Assembly: GCA_016235665.1 (NCBI GenBank)
Contig: JACRJI010000015.1
Location: 1 to 64,000, forward strand
Source: a candidate division TA06 bacterium
GTDB lineage: Bacteria > Edwardsbacteria > AC1 > EtOH8
DNA: 64,000 bases
Reading direction: 5' to 3'
The position numbers were made by a program, and so were the translations under genes. The notes under the pieces were generated by a model. The model saw nothing but the letters and a program-made list of their open reading frames with translations. It had not been told where the DNA came from and did no database searches. Below, in pieces: positions 1-9,921 of the stretch; the first letter of the stretch is position 1, and each line of letters begins with the position of its first letter.

Positions 1-619
<619 letters not shown>

Positions 620-700
620 AAAATATTAAATTTTATAAATGGAAAATTTAAAAAAACGATCCAGAAACTCAATCATATGTACACTGTGCTTGCTTGTTCA

Positions 701-713
701 GTTTTCAAAGAAC
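701..713 (-). promoter_or_regulatory. boxA-like antitermination site in the rRNA leader
   Basis: The minus-strand leader between the rRNA promoter and the 16S 5' end contains GTTCTTTGAAAAC. This closely resembles the bacterial rrn boxA (core CTTTGAAAA), where the NusB/NusE complex loads. Position and sequence both fit; function is inferred. Confidence 0.6.
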
Positions 714-752
714 TAAAAATCAGTCGCTTCCTAACGTCCCGTAGAGTTTGTA

Positions 753-781
753 ATTATACACGAACAGCCCCTTAATGTCAA
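753..781 (-). promoter_or_regulatory. rRNA operon sigma-70 promoter
   Basis: On the minus strand TTGACA (776-781) and TATAAT (753-758) are separated by 17 bp, an exact match to the sigma-70 consensus. Transcription should begin near 746, about 125 nt before the mature 16S 5' end. The region from 782 to 870 holds nothing else I can recognise. Confidence 0.9.
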
Positions 782-870
782 GTACCAATTTAAAGAATTA
801 TCATTATTTTTGAATTTTTATTAACAAAGCCCTGTTCATGGGTATCCGGCATTTAAAAACGGCCAAACAT

Positions 871-899
871 TTGACTTTTCATCCCTGTTGGGTTATCAT
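871..899 (+). promoter_or_regulatory. sigma-70 promoter of the metallophosphoesterase gene
   Basis: TTGACT (871-876) and TATCAT (894-899) are separated by 17 bp and face the downstream gene. A strong ribosome binding site AGGAGG at 924-929 follows, 3 nt before the ATG at 933. The rRNA promoter and this one are divergent and about 90 bp apart. Confidence 0.65.
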
Positions 900-932
900 T
901 GAAACCAATCAGAATGATTAATTAGGAGGTTT

Positions 933-2036
933 ATGATCCGCACCCTGGCCGTTGCTTTCATGGTGGCCCTGCTGTTTACGCTGATGGGCCTGATGCACTT
1001 TTACGTTTACAAGAGAACCGGCGCCCTGCTGGGATTGCCCAAAAGCCCGGCGCTTTTCATTGCCCTGACCCTTTTGACCATTCTGTTCCCGCTGGCCATG
1101 ATCCTCTCGCGCACGGTGGACGGTCCTTTAGTGAGGGTACTATATATCGCCGCTGCTTCCTGGCTGGGCTTGGTGTTCCAATCGTTCACCGCCTCGGCCC
1201 TTGTCCACCTGATCCAGTTGCTTTTTGACCTGGCCCGCCATCCCCTAGGCCAGAGAACCCTGGGCTGGTCAACAATCGGCCTGAGCCTGCTGGTTTTCTT
1301 CTACGGCCTGTTGAACGCCGCATTGATCCGGACCACCGAGATAACCATCGGGATTAAGGGCCTAAGAGAACCAAAAGTCACCATCGCCCTGCTGACCGAT
1401 ATCCACGTCGGTGCGGTTTATGGTCCAAAATACCTGCAGAATATAGTGGACCGAACCAATGCCCTTAACCCCAACCTGGTGGCCATTGCCGGGGACCTGT
1501 TCGATGGTTCGGCCAAGCCTGATTACCGCCTGGTGAAGCCCCTGGAAGGCCTGCAGGCCCCTGCCTTCTTCGTCACCGGCAATCATGAGGTTTACGAGGG
1601 TCTGGACGTCACCACCGAACTGGTGTCAAAAACAGGAGTGACGGCACTGCGCAACCGGTTAGCTAAGTTCCAGGGGCTGCAGATCATTGGTCTGGATGCT
1701 CCCTTGCGGGAAGGAAGAAAATCCGGGATTTTTGATAAATTTGACGGTACTATAGACCCGGACAAGCCCTCAATATTGCTTTATCACATACCTGTAGGAC
1801 TGGAACAGGCCAAGGAACGGGGGATAGACCTTCAGCTTTCCGGACACACCCACAACGGCCAGATGTTCCCATTCAATCTCTTGATGCCCCTGTTTTACAG
1901 ATTTTACAACGGATACGGCCGGGATGGCGATTTTCAGATCTACGTCTCCCACGGAGTTGGCAACTGGGGGCCGCCTTTAAGGATAGGCTCCCGAAGCGAG
2001 ATAATTAAAATTGACATAGTGCCGGCGGAAAAGTGA
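933..2036 (+). CDS. membrane-anchored metallophosphoesterase (YkuE/YaeI-like)
   Basis: 367 residues. The first about 130 residues contain four hydrophobic segments (about 3-23, 41-58, 68-84, 113-131). The rest is a calcineurin-like metallophosphoesterase domain with all metal-binding motifs: DIH (156-158), GDLFDG (187-192), GNHE (216-219) and GHTHNG (304-309). Family members hydrolyse phosphodiester or phosphomonoester bonds, and membrane-bound ones such as YkuE/YaeI are linked to envelope lipid or UDP-sugar-lipid turnover. The exact substrate cannot be read from sequence. It is a single-gene unit with its own promoter and a terminator shared with the convergent glycosyltransferase gene. The start is fixed by the AGGAGG site. 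Confidence 0.85.
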   Translation: MIRTLAVAFMVALLFTLMGLMHFYVYKRTGALLGLPKSPALFIALTLLTILFPLAMILSRTVDGPLVRVLYIAAASWLGLVFQSFTASALVHLIQLLFDLARHPLGQRTLGWSTIGLSLLVFFYGLLNAALIRTTEITIGIKGLREPKVTIALLTDIHVGAVYGPKYLQNIVDRTNALNPNLVAIAGDLFDGSAKPDYRLVKPLEGLQAPAFFVTGNHEVYEGLDVTTELVSKTGVTALRNRLAKFQGLQIIGLDAPLREGRKSGIFDKFDGTIDPDKPSILLYHIPVGLEQAKERGIDLQLSGHTHNGQMFPFNLLMPLFYRFYNGYGRDGDFQIYVSHGVGNWGPPLRIGSRSEIIKIDIVPAEK

Positions 2037-2043
2037 AAAGATT

Positions 2044-2072
2044 AAGGGACGGTTCTAAAAGAACCGCCCCTT
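2044..2072. terminator. bidirectional terminator between convergent genes
   Basis: Inverted repeat AAGGG-CGGTTC (2044-2055, one mismatch) and GAACCG-CCCTT (2061-2072) with a 5-nt loop. On the plus strand it is followed by ATTTTG. It lies between two convergent genes and touches the stop codon of the minus-strand gene. Confidence 0.8.
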
Positions 2073-2913
2073 ATTTTGTCAGTAACTTATGCGCCTGCAG
2101 CGCCGCTTTTAGATATATCTTTTGCAGCATATTCGGCAGGTGGTTCTTTTCAAAGAACAAGTACATCGATCTCCGGTGTTCTTCTTCCATCCGGTCCTTC
2201 TCCTGCTCCGAACTCTTGCCCCAATGGTGAATGAGCCCGGCTTGGGGCACATAAAACGCCTGCCAGCCGTGGTTTGAAGCAGTCAGACAAAGATCAATAT
2301 CCTCCAAGTACATGAAATATCTATCGTCTAAAGCTCCTGTCTGTTCCAGCATCTCCCGTCTTAAAATAAGACAGACTCCGGCCAGAGCGGGAACGGCGGA
2401 AGGCTGGTCATTCGGCAGACCCCGGAGCATGTACCGGGAAGATCCTGGATTGCCTGGCCAAATGGCAGTAATAGGTGATTTGCGGGAAAAAAGAATGTTA
2501 AGGTAACCAGGAATGGCCCGGATGGTAGGCTGGAGGCTGCCGTCGGGATTATGGACCCTGGGGCCGGCCAGACCTGCTTTCGGGTTTGACTCCATGAAAT
2601 CGAATAAGCTTTTAAGGCAACCCGGCTCCACCAGGGTATCGGGGTTGAGCAGGACCGGGTACTTCCCGGATGAAGCTTTGATTCCAATATTACAGGCGGC
2701 GGCAAACCCCAGGTTTTGGGAATTGGCTATCAGCTTGGCTTCGGGATATTTTCGGGCCAGCATGGCCTGACTTCCGTCAGTTGAATCGTTGTCAACCACT
2801 ATCACTTCGTAACTGATGCCCCCGGCCGCTTTGATGGAATCCAGGCACCGGGAAAGCAGTTCCCCTACATTGCGGTTGACTATGATCAGGCTTATGTCAT
2901 TTTTAGCAGTCAT
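2071..2913 (-). CDS. family 2 glycosyltransferase (rhamnosyltransferase-like)
   Basis: 280 residues. It has the GT2 fold signature: SLIIVNRNVGELLSRCLDSI near the N-terminus, VVDNDSTDGS for nucleotide-sugar binding, LNPDT as the DxD-type metal motif, and YLEDIDLCL as the catalytic ED motif around residue 195. Its layout matches the rhamnosyltransferase-like group often found in cell-wall and O-antigen loci. There are no membrane helices, so it is cytosolic or peripheral. A terminator lies between it and the upstream gene, so it probably has its own promoter, which I did not identify. Donor and acceptor are unknown. Confidence 0.85.
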   Translation of the reverse strand: MTAKNDISLIIVNRNVGELLSRCLDSIKAAGGISYEVIVVDNDSTDGSQAMLARKYPEAKLIANSQNLGFAAACNIGIKASSGKYPVLLNPDTLVEPGCLKSLFDFMESNPKAGLAGPRVHNPDGSLQPTIRAIPGYLNILFSRKSPITAIWPGNPGSSRYMLRGLPNDQPSAVPALAGVCLILRREMLEQTGALDDRYFMYLEDIDLCLTASNHGWQAFYVPQAGLIHHWGKSSEQEKDRMEEEHRRSMYLFFEKNHLPNMLQKIYLKAALQAHKLLTK

Positions 2914-2940
2914 TTGCAGCTTTTCAGTTTAGTCGGCTAA

Positions 2941-2972
2941 AAAACAGAGACGAAACAATTCGTCTCTGTTTT
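2941..2972 (-). terminator. intrinsic terminator after the DPM1-like gene
   Basis: Stem AAAACAGAGACGAA (2941-2954) pairs perfectly with TTCGTCTCTGTTTT (2959-2972) around a 4-nt loop. On the minus strand a run of T follows. It ends the operon whose last gene is at 2995. Confidence 0.85.
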
Positions 2973-2994
2973 AAATTTTCAGGTCATCTTTCCT

Positions 2995-3708
2995 TTATAA
3001 TTGCCCGGTCAGCCTCAGCCACTGCAGCCGCCAGACCATCCAAACCGCCTCGTAGACGATCTTCTTAGACATCTTGGACTGCCCCACCTTTCGTTCCTCG
3101 AAAATGATGGGAACCTCTGTCACCTTAAAACCTTTGTAATAAGAGTTGAAATGCATTTCAATCTGAAAGGCATACCCGTTGGATTTGATCCGGTCCAGGT
3201 TGACGGCCTCAAGCACTTTCCGCTTGTAACATTTGAAGCCACTGGTCAGGTCACGCACCGGCACTCCGGTCACCACCCGGGCGTAAATGTTGGCAAAATA
3301 TGAGAGCAACAGCCTCTTCAAAGGCCAGTTGACCACGTTGACCCCGTCCAGATAGCGAGAGCCTATCACCAGGTCAAAGTCCCTGATCTTCTCCAGGAAG
3401 ACGGCCAGCGTTTTGGGCGGATGCGAGAAATCAGCGTCCATTTCGCAGATCAGGTCATAACCCTTGGAAAGCGCCCATTTGAAACCGGTGACATAGGCCG
3501 TGCCCAGCCCCATCTTGCCCGGCCGGTGAATGACGTGAACCCTCTGGTCCTTTTGGGATATCTCATCCAAAAGCCTGCCGGTGCCGTCCGGCGAATTATC
3601 GTCTATCACCAGCACCTCGAACACCTGGTTCACCGACTGGATCTGGGAGATGATCTCGGCAATGTTGCCTTTTTCATTATAGGTGGGTATTATCACCAGC
3701 GCCTTCAT
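2995..3708 (-). CDS. polyprenol-phosphate mannosyltransferase-like glycosyltransferase (DPM1 type)
   Basis: 237 residues, the length of the soluble bacterial and archaeal DPM1-like enzymes. N-terminal MKALVIIPTYNEKGNI, VIDDNSPDGTG, the metal motif EMDADFSHPP (about residues 92-101) and LTSGFKCY are hallmarks of dolichol/polyprenol-phosphate mannose synthases. The family moves a sugar from GDP-mannose (or a similar donor) to polyprenyl phosphate at the cytoplasmic face. There are no C-terminal membrane helices. It follows the coiled-coil gene by 52 bp and is the last gene before a terminator. The product would supply a lipid-linked sugar for extracytoplasmic enzymes such as the TMTC-like protein at 15.3-17.0 kb; that link is inference. 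Confidence 0.85.
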   Translation of the reverse strand: MKALVIIPTYNEKGNIAEIISQIQSVNQVFEVLVIDDNSPDGTGRLLDEISQKDQRVHVIHRPGKMGLGTAYVTGFKWALSKGYDLICEMDADFSHPPKTLAVFLEKIRDFDLVIGSRYLDGVNVVNWPLKRLLLSYFANIYARVVTGVPVRDLTSGFKCYKRKVLEAVNLDRIKSNGYAFQIEMHFNSYYKGFKVTEVPIIFEERKVGQSKMSKKIVYEAVWMVWRLQWLRLTGQL

Positions 3709-3760
3709 GGAATGACTCCTAGGATTATGGTTTAAGGTTTCAACAATTGTTCAATAGATA

Positions 3761-6700
3761 TTAAGTGAATAAGCCCGATTTTTTCTCAGCTTGCAGTTCC
3801 AGATCCTCCAGCACCCTCTTTTGATCCTCGATCTTTCTGGTAAGTTCATTCAGCTCCTTGCTGCGGGCCTGATACTCGGCGGCTTCCGCCGACAGTATCT
3901 TTAAGCGTTTTAGGATGACTGACTCCTCCTCGGACTTCTGGCTGACCGATTTTTGTTTTTCCTCCAACTCACGTTCCAGGGATGCTTTCATTTTATCCCA
4001 ATTTTCCTTGAAGGAAGCGCTCTCTTTCTGTTCGTTTTTCAGGCTGATCAACTGCTGATCCAGTTCATCTCTCTGGCGCTGTTTGGCAGTAAGTTCTTCC
4101 TCATTCTGACGCACCATCTCGGTGACATCATCCAACTGCCTGTATTTGTCGTCCAATTGGCTCTGGACGGAAATCAACTGTTGTTTTACCTGTTTTTTGG
4201 CGGTCTCCGTCTCTTGTGCCATCTGTAAAAGCTCATCGTTCTGGTTTTTCTGCCTTTGCTCCATTTCCTGGCGGGCCTGGTCTTTGGCAGCCTCGATCTC
4301 CTGGTTCAGCCTCCTAAGCTCTTCGTTCTGGTCTTTCCGATTTTGCTCCATTTCATGACGGGCCAGTTCGAGTTCCTTATGCACCACTTGCAGATCATTT
4401 TGGGCTTGATCGCGGTTGTTCTTCAGGGTTTCCAGTTCTGCCTGGACTTTGCCGTTCTCTTCTTCCATCCGCCGGCCTTGAGATTGCCTTTCCGTAATTT
4501 GCTCATTCAAGCCGTTCAATTCCCGGTTCTTGCCGTCCACCAACTGGTTCAAATTGGCCAGCTCGGATTCAGCGGTCATGGCGCTCCGGGCCCTTTCCTG
4601 CATCAGCTCCTGATTCTGCTGGTTGACCTCCTCCAATTCCCGGCGGCTTTCTTCCACCTGTTGTCTGGTTTGTGACGCCTGTTGCTGAAGTTCTTTAAGG
4701 CTGGCCAACTGCTGTTCTATCTGGGATTGCTGTTGTTTCTGGAAAGGCACCGCCTCCTTGATCCACTGCTCCACTTCCCGCTTTTGGGCCTGGAGCATTT
4801 CCCGGGCCTGGTTCAGTTCCCGTCCGCTTTGGTTGAGCAGTTTGATCTCATCCTTCAGCCTCTGGCGCTCGTCTTCCAGAGCAGCCACCTCAGCGCTGAG
4901 TTTTTGCTGTTCCCCCGCGGTTTGGCCCAGTTGGGACAGGGAATCGTTAACGCTGGCCTGCAGGGCCTGATATCTGGACTCCAGGGCTGCGTGATCGGCC
5001 TTCTTCTGATTGATCTCATTTTGCAGAGCCGATCGTTCCTCGCCCAGCTTATCATATTCCTCCTGGGACTGGATTAGTGCCTCCTTGGTCCGCTCCAATT
5101 CATTGGTTGCTTTCACTTGATTTTGCTGAGCCTCGGTCAATGAGCGGTTTATCTCCTCCAATTGCTGGATGGAGATATCACGGGAGCCTTCCAGTTGTAG
5201 TTTGTCCTGCTTCAAGGCCTCGAGCTGGACAAAGGCAGATTTGATATCGGCCTGCAGTTTTTGAAGTTTGCCCTCGGCCTCCAGCCTGAAATTCTCCCGC
5301 TGGCTGATCTTAGCCTCAGCCTCCGACAGTTTTTTCCAGGCCTGCTCCAGGCCTGTTTCCATCGATTGTTTCTGCCGGGACATTTCATCGATTTTTTGGG
5401 CTATTGCCAGACCATCGGTTTTCAATCCGTCTATCTTCTGCTGCAAAAGCTGCTGGATATTCTGGCGGTTGGCAGTGCTCTGCTGAAGTTCTTCGATCCC
5501 CTTTTCCAGGCTGGCCACCTGTCGGTTGCGTTCCACCAAAAGACTTTCCGCTCCGGTCAGCTCCTCCTGATTCCGCTGGATGTGCCCCTCTATCTCGGAC
5601 CTGGCCTTGGAAAGGGTCTCCGTCTCATTTTTTAGAAGATACAATATCTGCTGCTGCTGGGACACCTGATTTTGCAACTGTTCCAATTGAACGTTTAAAT
5701 TCTCCTGCTGGCTCCGGCCCTCTTTGATGCTTGCCTCCAGACTCACCGCCTGATCTTTGTCCGATTGCAGGGACTCTTGACTGGCGCGCAGATCCTGGCG
5801 CAAACCCTCCAATACTCCCTCCAGCACCATTGACTGGTGGAGTTTCTCGTCTGTCTCCTTTTGTTTCTGTTCCAACTGGCGCAGGATGTTTTCCAATTCG
5901 CTGTTTTTCCCGATCCGATCCTGTTCCGTCGCTGCTATTTGCTCTTTCAGGTCATTCCTGGCCTGCTCGGTGGCATCTTTTTCCCTGTGCAACGATGCAG
6001 TTTCCGACCGGACAGTATCCAGCTCGGCCTTGGTCTGTTCCAGCTGAGCTATCAATGTGGAGAGGGAATTCTGTTTGGCCGCCAGTTCACCGTCCAATAT
6101 TTCCGACTGGGCCTTATGCTGGCCGATGACAGAGATCACCGATTCCATCTGGGATTTGGCCGACTGGATCTGGTCCAGCAACTGCCCGTGGCGTACCGAT
6201 GATTCTTCGATCTCCCGCTGCAAGGCCAGGCTCTGCTTTTCCAGCCCGCTGACGTCACGGGTCCGGTCCTTCATGGTAGCCAGGATCTGGGTCAGTTCTC
6301 CCTTGAGCTTGGCCTGGTATTGTAAAAGTTCCTTCCGTTCCTTTTTGGAACGGTTCAGTTTTTTAAGGGTGTGGGCGGTTTCCTTGCGTCTTGTTTTTAT
6401 CTCGTCATCCAAAAGCTTTTTCTGGGAAAGCTTCAAAGCCAGGGCTTCGTCTATCGGAAGATCAGGCTCCTTATGGAATATTCTTTTCACCCCCCCCGTT
6501 GCGGCAGCCCATGCGGCAGCGGCGCCTTCAAAGAACCGGGTCAGGATGCTCTCTTTCCCGGAGGAATGATCGTCAAACTCTCCATCCTGCTCCGGCTCCG
6601 GAGCGACTGGAGACGATTCCGGATCGGCTGCAGCAGAAGCAGGCTGATCTTCGATTGAATGCTCCGGCTGGATCTCCTGTTCAGATTGGATTGCCGGTTC

Positions 6701-7294
6701 CGGTTGGCTGATATCCCCGGTATAGACCGCCTCTGTCACGGCTGGTTCCCCGGCAGCTTCCGCAACAGGGATAATATCATCAACGGGAGCATCGGCCGGC
6801 TGTTCTGCACCGGATCCCAATGTCTGGCGGCGTACCAGAAAGCGTGCCGCAAACTCCTTGACATCTTTTCTTATCTGCGAGATCATGGAAGAAGCGGTTG
6901 CCATGGGCTCCAGATCATTCTCGGACTCTGCAACTGACCGGTCCGCGTCTTGCGCCGGTTCAGCATTCTGCTTCATGATCCCTGACATTTCCGGAATGTC
7001 ATCGGACGGAGATGGGTCGCCGGATTCAAACTGTTCTTCATAAAACTCAGCGCTTTTATCCCCAGCAGACGCCTGCTCCTCCGCGGGTTCATTCTCCGGA
7101 GGGGGCAGCAGCCCATCCCCGGAAGTACTGGCGGTTCCGGCTTTGAAATAATTCATAAGCCTGGAGATAAGTCCCCGTCCCCCTGACCGGGCCCGGGATC
7201 CTGCCTCCACAGGAACTTCATCCGGAACTGGGGAAACGACCTCCACTTCCTGCTCCCGGTTCAGCTCTTCTTTTTCCAGTCTTTCTTCATCCAT
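3761..7294 (-). CDS. 1177-residue coiled-coil protein with acidic N-terminal region
   Basis: I do not recognise a named family. Residues 1-250 are acidic and rich in Pro, Glu, Ala and Ser, so probably disordered. Residues about 251-275 are Ala-rich and mildly hydrophobic. From about 285 to the end the sequence is almost uninterrupted heptad-like, Gln/Glu/Lys/Leu-rich coiled coil, like SMC or myosin rods but with no Walker motifs and no head domain. Two adjacent units of 29 residues near residues 980-1040 are near copies (DNA period 87 bp at 4231-4364). There is no signal peptide or clear membrane helix. The start overlaps the end of mutS by 8 bp, so the two are translationally coupled. Cytoskeletal or scaffold roles are possible but unproven. 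Confidence 0.7.
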   Translation of the reverse strand: MDEERLEKEELNREQEVEVVSPVPDEVPVEAGSRARSGGRGLISRLMNYFKAGTASTSGDGLLPPPENEPAEEQASAGDKSAEFYEEQFESGDPSPSDDIPEMSGIMKQNAEPAQDADRSVAESENDLEPMATASSMISQIRKDVKEFAARFLVRRQTLGSGAEQPADAPVDDIIPVAEAAGEPAVTEAVYTGDISQPEPAIQSEQEIQPEHSIEDQPASAAADPESSPVAPEPEQDGEFDDHSSGKESILTRFFEGAAAAWAAATGGVKRIFHKEPDLPIDEALALKLSQKKLLDDEIKTRRKETAHTLKKLNRSKKERKELLQYQAKLKGELTQILATMKDRTRDVSGLEKQSLALQREIEESSVRHGQLLDQIQSAKSQMESVISVIGQHKAQSEILDGELAAKQNSLSTLIAQLEQTKAELDTVRSETASLHREKDATEQARNDLKEQIAATEQDRIGKNSELENILRQLEQKQKETDEKLHQSMVLEGVLEGLRQDLRASQESLQSDKDQAVSLEASIKEGRSQQENLNVQLEQLQNQVSQQQQILYLLKNETETLSKARSEIEGHIQRNQEELTGAESLLVERNRQVASLEKGIEELQQSTANRQNIQQLLQQKIDGLKTDGLAIAQKIDEMSRQKQSMETGLEQAWKKLSEAEAKISQRENFRLEAEGKLQKLQADIKSAFVQLEALKQDKLQLEGSRDISIQQLEEINRSLTEAQQNQVKATNELERTKEALIQSQEEYDKLGEERSALQNEINQKKADHAALESRYQALQASVNDSLSQLGQTAGEQQKLSAEVAALEDERQRLKDEIKLLNQSGRELNQAREMLQAQKREVEQWIKEAVPFQKQQQSQIEQQLASLKELQQQASQTRQQVEESRRELEEVNQQNQELMQERARSAMTAESELANLNQLVDGKNRELNGLNEQITERQSQGRRMEEENGKVQAELETLKNNRDQAQNDLQVVHKELELARHEMEQNRKDQNEELRRLNQEIEAAKDQARQEMEQRQKNQNDELLQMAQETETAKKQVKQQLISVQSQLDDKYRQLDDVTEMVRQNEEELTAKQRQRDELDQQLISLKNEQKESASFKENWDKMKASLERELEEKQKSVSQKSEEESVILKRLKILSAEAAEYQARSKELNELTRKIEDQKRVLEDLELQAEKKSGLFT
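4231..4364 (-). repeat. tandem 87-bp in-frame duplication in the coiled-coil gene
   Basis: The segment starting gctcatcgttctgg at 4231 recurs as gctcttcgttctgg at 4318, and similarity continues through the ctccattt and cgggcc blocks. The 87-bp period encodes 29 residues, including EMEQ followed by QNEEL or QNDEL, so heptad phase shifts by one residue per copy. Confidence 0.7.
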
Positions 7295-9875
7295 CTTTGC
7301 CGTCCTCTTTGGTCATGTCTTTAAGCCTGGCCAGTTTATTTAATGCCTCTATCGGTGTCAGGGTTTCGGGATCGACCGATCTTATCTCTTTTAGCACCGC
7401 CTGCTCCTGCCGGTTGAAGATCGTTTCCCCTGTTTCATTTTGGGAAACCGGGTGCCGGGCCAGCCGTGGGGTCTGGTCCCCGGACAGAGCGTCCGATTCC
7501 AAGTTAAAAAGGATCTCTCGAGCCCGTTCTATGACGGCCTTGGGCAGACCGGCCAGCTTGGCTACCTGCACTCCATAGCTCTGCCCTGCCGGACCGGCCA
7601 CCACCTGTCGCAGGAAGATTATCTCGTCCCCCCACTGTTTGACCGACATGGAATAGTTCTTGATCCCGGTCATCCAGGATGACAGCTCAGTCAGTTCATG
7701 ATAATGAGTGGCGAACAGTGTCTTGCATCGCGTCTGATCATGCAGGTATTCGCTGACCGCCCAGGCGATGGCCAGCCCGTCAAAGGTGCTGGTACCCCGT
7801 CCGATCTCGTCCAGCAACACCAGACTTCTGCCGCTGGCATTGTTCAGGATGTTGGCGGTCTCATTCATCTCGGCCAGAAAGGTGCTGACCCCCTTGGCCA
7901 GGTCGTCCGAAGCCCCGATCCGGGTGAAGACCCGGTCGATCACTCCGATCTGGGCCTGCTGGGCCGGAACGAAGGAGCCGATCTGGGCCAGGATCACTAT
8001 CAGCGCAATCTGCCTTAAGTAGGTCGATTTACCGGCCATGTTGGGCCCGGTCAATATTATCAGCCGGTTCTGGTCGCCGTCCAGCAGGGCGTCGTTGGCC
8101 ACGAACTGCCCCAGCCGGAAATTCTTCTCCACCACCGGGTGCCGGCCTCCCTGGATGAACAGCCTTGATTCTTCGTCCACCAGCGGCCGGCGGTAACCGT
8201 TCTCCACCGCGGCCAGGGCCAGTGAATAGATGGCGTCAATGGCCGCAACGGCCTCGGCTGTTTCCTTGATCTTTGAGCTTTGTCCGCAGACCTTTTCCTT
8301 CAATCCGTTGAAAAGTTCCAGCTCCAACTGCCGGATCTTTTCCTCGGCCCCCAGCACCTTGTCCTCGTAGGCCTTGAGCTCCTCGGTGATGTAACGCTCG
8401 GCATTGGTCAGGGTCTGCTTGCGGATGTAATTTTGGGGGATAGAATCCAGGTTGGCCTTGCTGATCTCGATGTAATACCCAAACACGCTGTTGAAGCCGA
8501 CCTTCAGGGAATTGATCCCGGTACGCTCCCGCTCAGTCTTCTGCAGTCCGGCGATCCAGGATTTGTCGCCTGAGGCCAGGGCGTTCAGCTGGTCCAGCTC
8601 CGGACTGTATCCCGGGCTGATGAATCCGCCCTGCATGAAGGCCAGCGGAGGCTCGGGAACTATGGCCTTGTTGATCAGCAGGCAAAGGTCTTCCATATCA
8701 TGCAGCCCTGCGCTCTGTCCGCTCCAGTATTCCCCTCCGGGCAATAATGCTTTCATCTGTTTAGCCGCATCCAGCGACTGGGCCAGTCCCAGCAGGTCCC
8801 GGGGCCCGGCCCGGTGGCAGGTTATCCGCCCCAGCAGCCGCTCCAGGTCCTGCACTTTCTTGAGCTGGGCGGCCAGGTTCTCCCGGTGCGGACGGGAGTT
8901 AAACAGCGACTCCACCGCATCCTGGCGGACCTTGATCCGGGGCAGGGACAGAAGCGGGGCCGCTAGAAAGCGCCGCAGCAGCCGGGCACCCATCGGCGTC
9001 AGGGTCTTATCTATGGCCTCCAGCAGGCTGGACTGGCCGGGCGCACTTTCCGGCAGCAAGGCCAGGTTGCGGATGGTGGCGTTGTCCAGCAGCATTTGGC
9101 TGGAAAGGCTGTAGGGCGTAAGTTTGGCGATGTGCCCCACTGATGTCTTCTGGTTGTCCTCCAGATAGCGCAGAGCGGCCCCGGCTGCGGACGTGGCCAA
9201 TTCCATATCTTGGCAGCCGAACCCAGCCAGGGAAGCGGTCTTGAAATGATCCAATAATCTGCGCCGGGCGGATTCCCCGTCAAAACGGTAATCGTCCTGC
9301 AGGGTCAGGGCAAAACCGGATACTGCCGACTTTAAAGCATCGGCCTGTCCTTTTGGGACAAGTATCTCCGCAGGCTGGCTGCGCCCCAGCTCGTCAGCCA
9401 GGTCGGCCAGCGGCAGTTCGGTCAATCTGAGGTTTCCAGCCGGGAGATCGCACAAAACCAGGCCGCAATTGGTTCCCTGAACCTTGACCGCCGCCAAAAG
9501 ATTTTCCCGGCGCTCCTCCAAAAGCGAGGGCCGCATCACGGTTCCGGGAGTGATGACCTCGGTCACCGCCCTTTTGACTATGCCCTTGGCCAGCTTGGGG
9601 TCCTCCACCTGGTCGCAAATGGCCACCTTGTGCCCGGCCTTGATCAGCCTGGTCACATAGCGTTCCAGGGCATGATGGGGAATCCCTGCCAGGGGAACAT
9701 TATTGTCTTTGCCGTGATTGCGGGCGGTCAGCACGATCCCCAGAACCCTTGAGATCAGCACCGCGTCATCAAAAAAGGTCTCGTAAAAATCTCCCACCCT
9801 AAAAAGCAGCACAGCATCCGGATGCTCCTGCTTGATCTGATGGTACTGGGCGATCATGGGGGTGATCTTTTCCAT
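7287..9875 (-). CDS. mutS: DNA mismatch repair protein MutS
   Basis: Full-length MutS of about 862 residues. The N-terminal mismatch-binding domain has the Phe-x-Glu site in RVGDFYETF, and connector and lever domains follow. The ATPase domain carries Walker A TGPNMAGKS, Walker B LVLLDEIGRGTS and the FATHYHEL motif. It recognises mismatches and recruits MutL, which is not in this window. I chose the ATG at 9875 (MEKITPMIAQYHQI) because it matches the usual MutS N-terminus. The frame stays open to a TTG at 9917. It follows the TPR-SPOR gene closely and overlaps the coiled-coil gene downstream. Confidence 0.97.
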   Translation of the reverse strand: MEKITPMIAQYHQIKQEHPDAVLLFRVGDFYETFFDDAVLISRVLGIVLTARNHGKDNNVPLAGIPHHALERYVTRLIKAGHKVAICDQVEDPKLAKGIVKRAVTEVITPGTVMRPSLLEERRENLLAAVKVQGTNCGLVLCDLPAGNLRLTELPLADLADELGRSQPAEILVPKGQADALKSAVSGFALTLQDDYRFDGESARRRLLDHFKTASLAGFGCQDMELATSAAGAALRYLEDNQKTSVGHIAKLTPYSLSSQMLLDNATIRNLALLPESAPGQSSLLEAIDKTLTPMGARLLRRFLAAPLLSLPRIKVRQDAVESLFNSRPHRENLAAQLKKVQDLERLLGRITCHRAGPRDLLGLAQSLDAAKQMKALLPGGEYWSGQSAGLHDMEDLCLLINKAIVPEPPLAFMQGGFISPGYSPELDQLNALASGDKSWIAGLQKTERERTGINSLKVGFNSVFGYYIEISKANLDSIPQNYIRKQTLTNAERYITEELKAYEDKVLGAEEKIRQLELELFNGLKEKVCGQSSKIKETAEAVAAIDAIYSLALAAVENGYRRPLVDEESRLFIQGGRHPVVEKNFRLGQFVANDALLDGDQNRLIILTGPNMAGKSTYLRQIALIVILAQIGSFVPAQQAQIGVIDRVFTRIGASDDLAKGVSTFLAEMNETANILNNASGRSLVLLDEIGRGTSTFDGLAIAWAVSEYLHDQTRCKTLFATHYHELTELSSWMTGIKNYSMSVKQWGDEIIFLRQVVAGPAGQSYGVQVAKLAGLPKAVIERAREILFNLESDALSGDQTPRLARHPVSQNETGETIFNRQEQAVLKEIRSVDPETLTPIEALNKLARLKDMTKEDGKDG

Positions 9876-9921
9876 CAACGGACCCGGCCAATGGCTGAAT
9901 TTATTGGAAACAGGCAATGTC

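Noticed and set aside
4231-4364. A phase-variable repeat in the coiled-coil gene
   Set aside because: The repeat unit is 87 bp (a multiple of three) with only two diverged copies, so slippage would not switch the reading frame.
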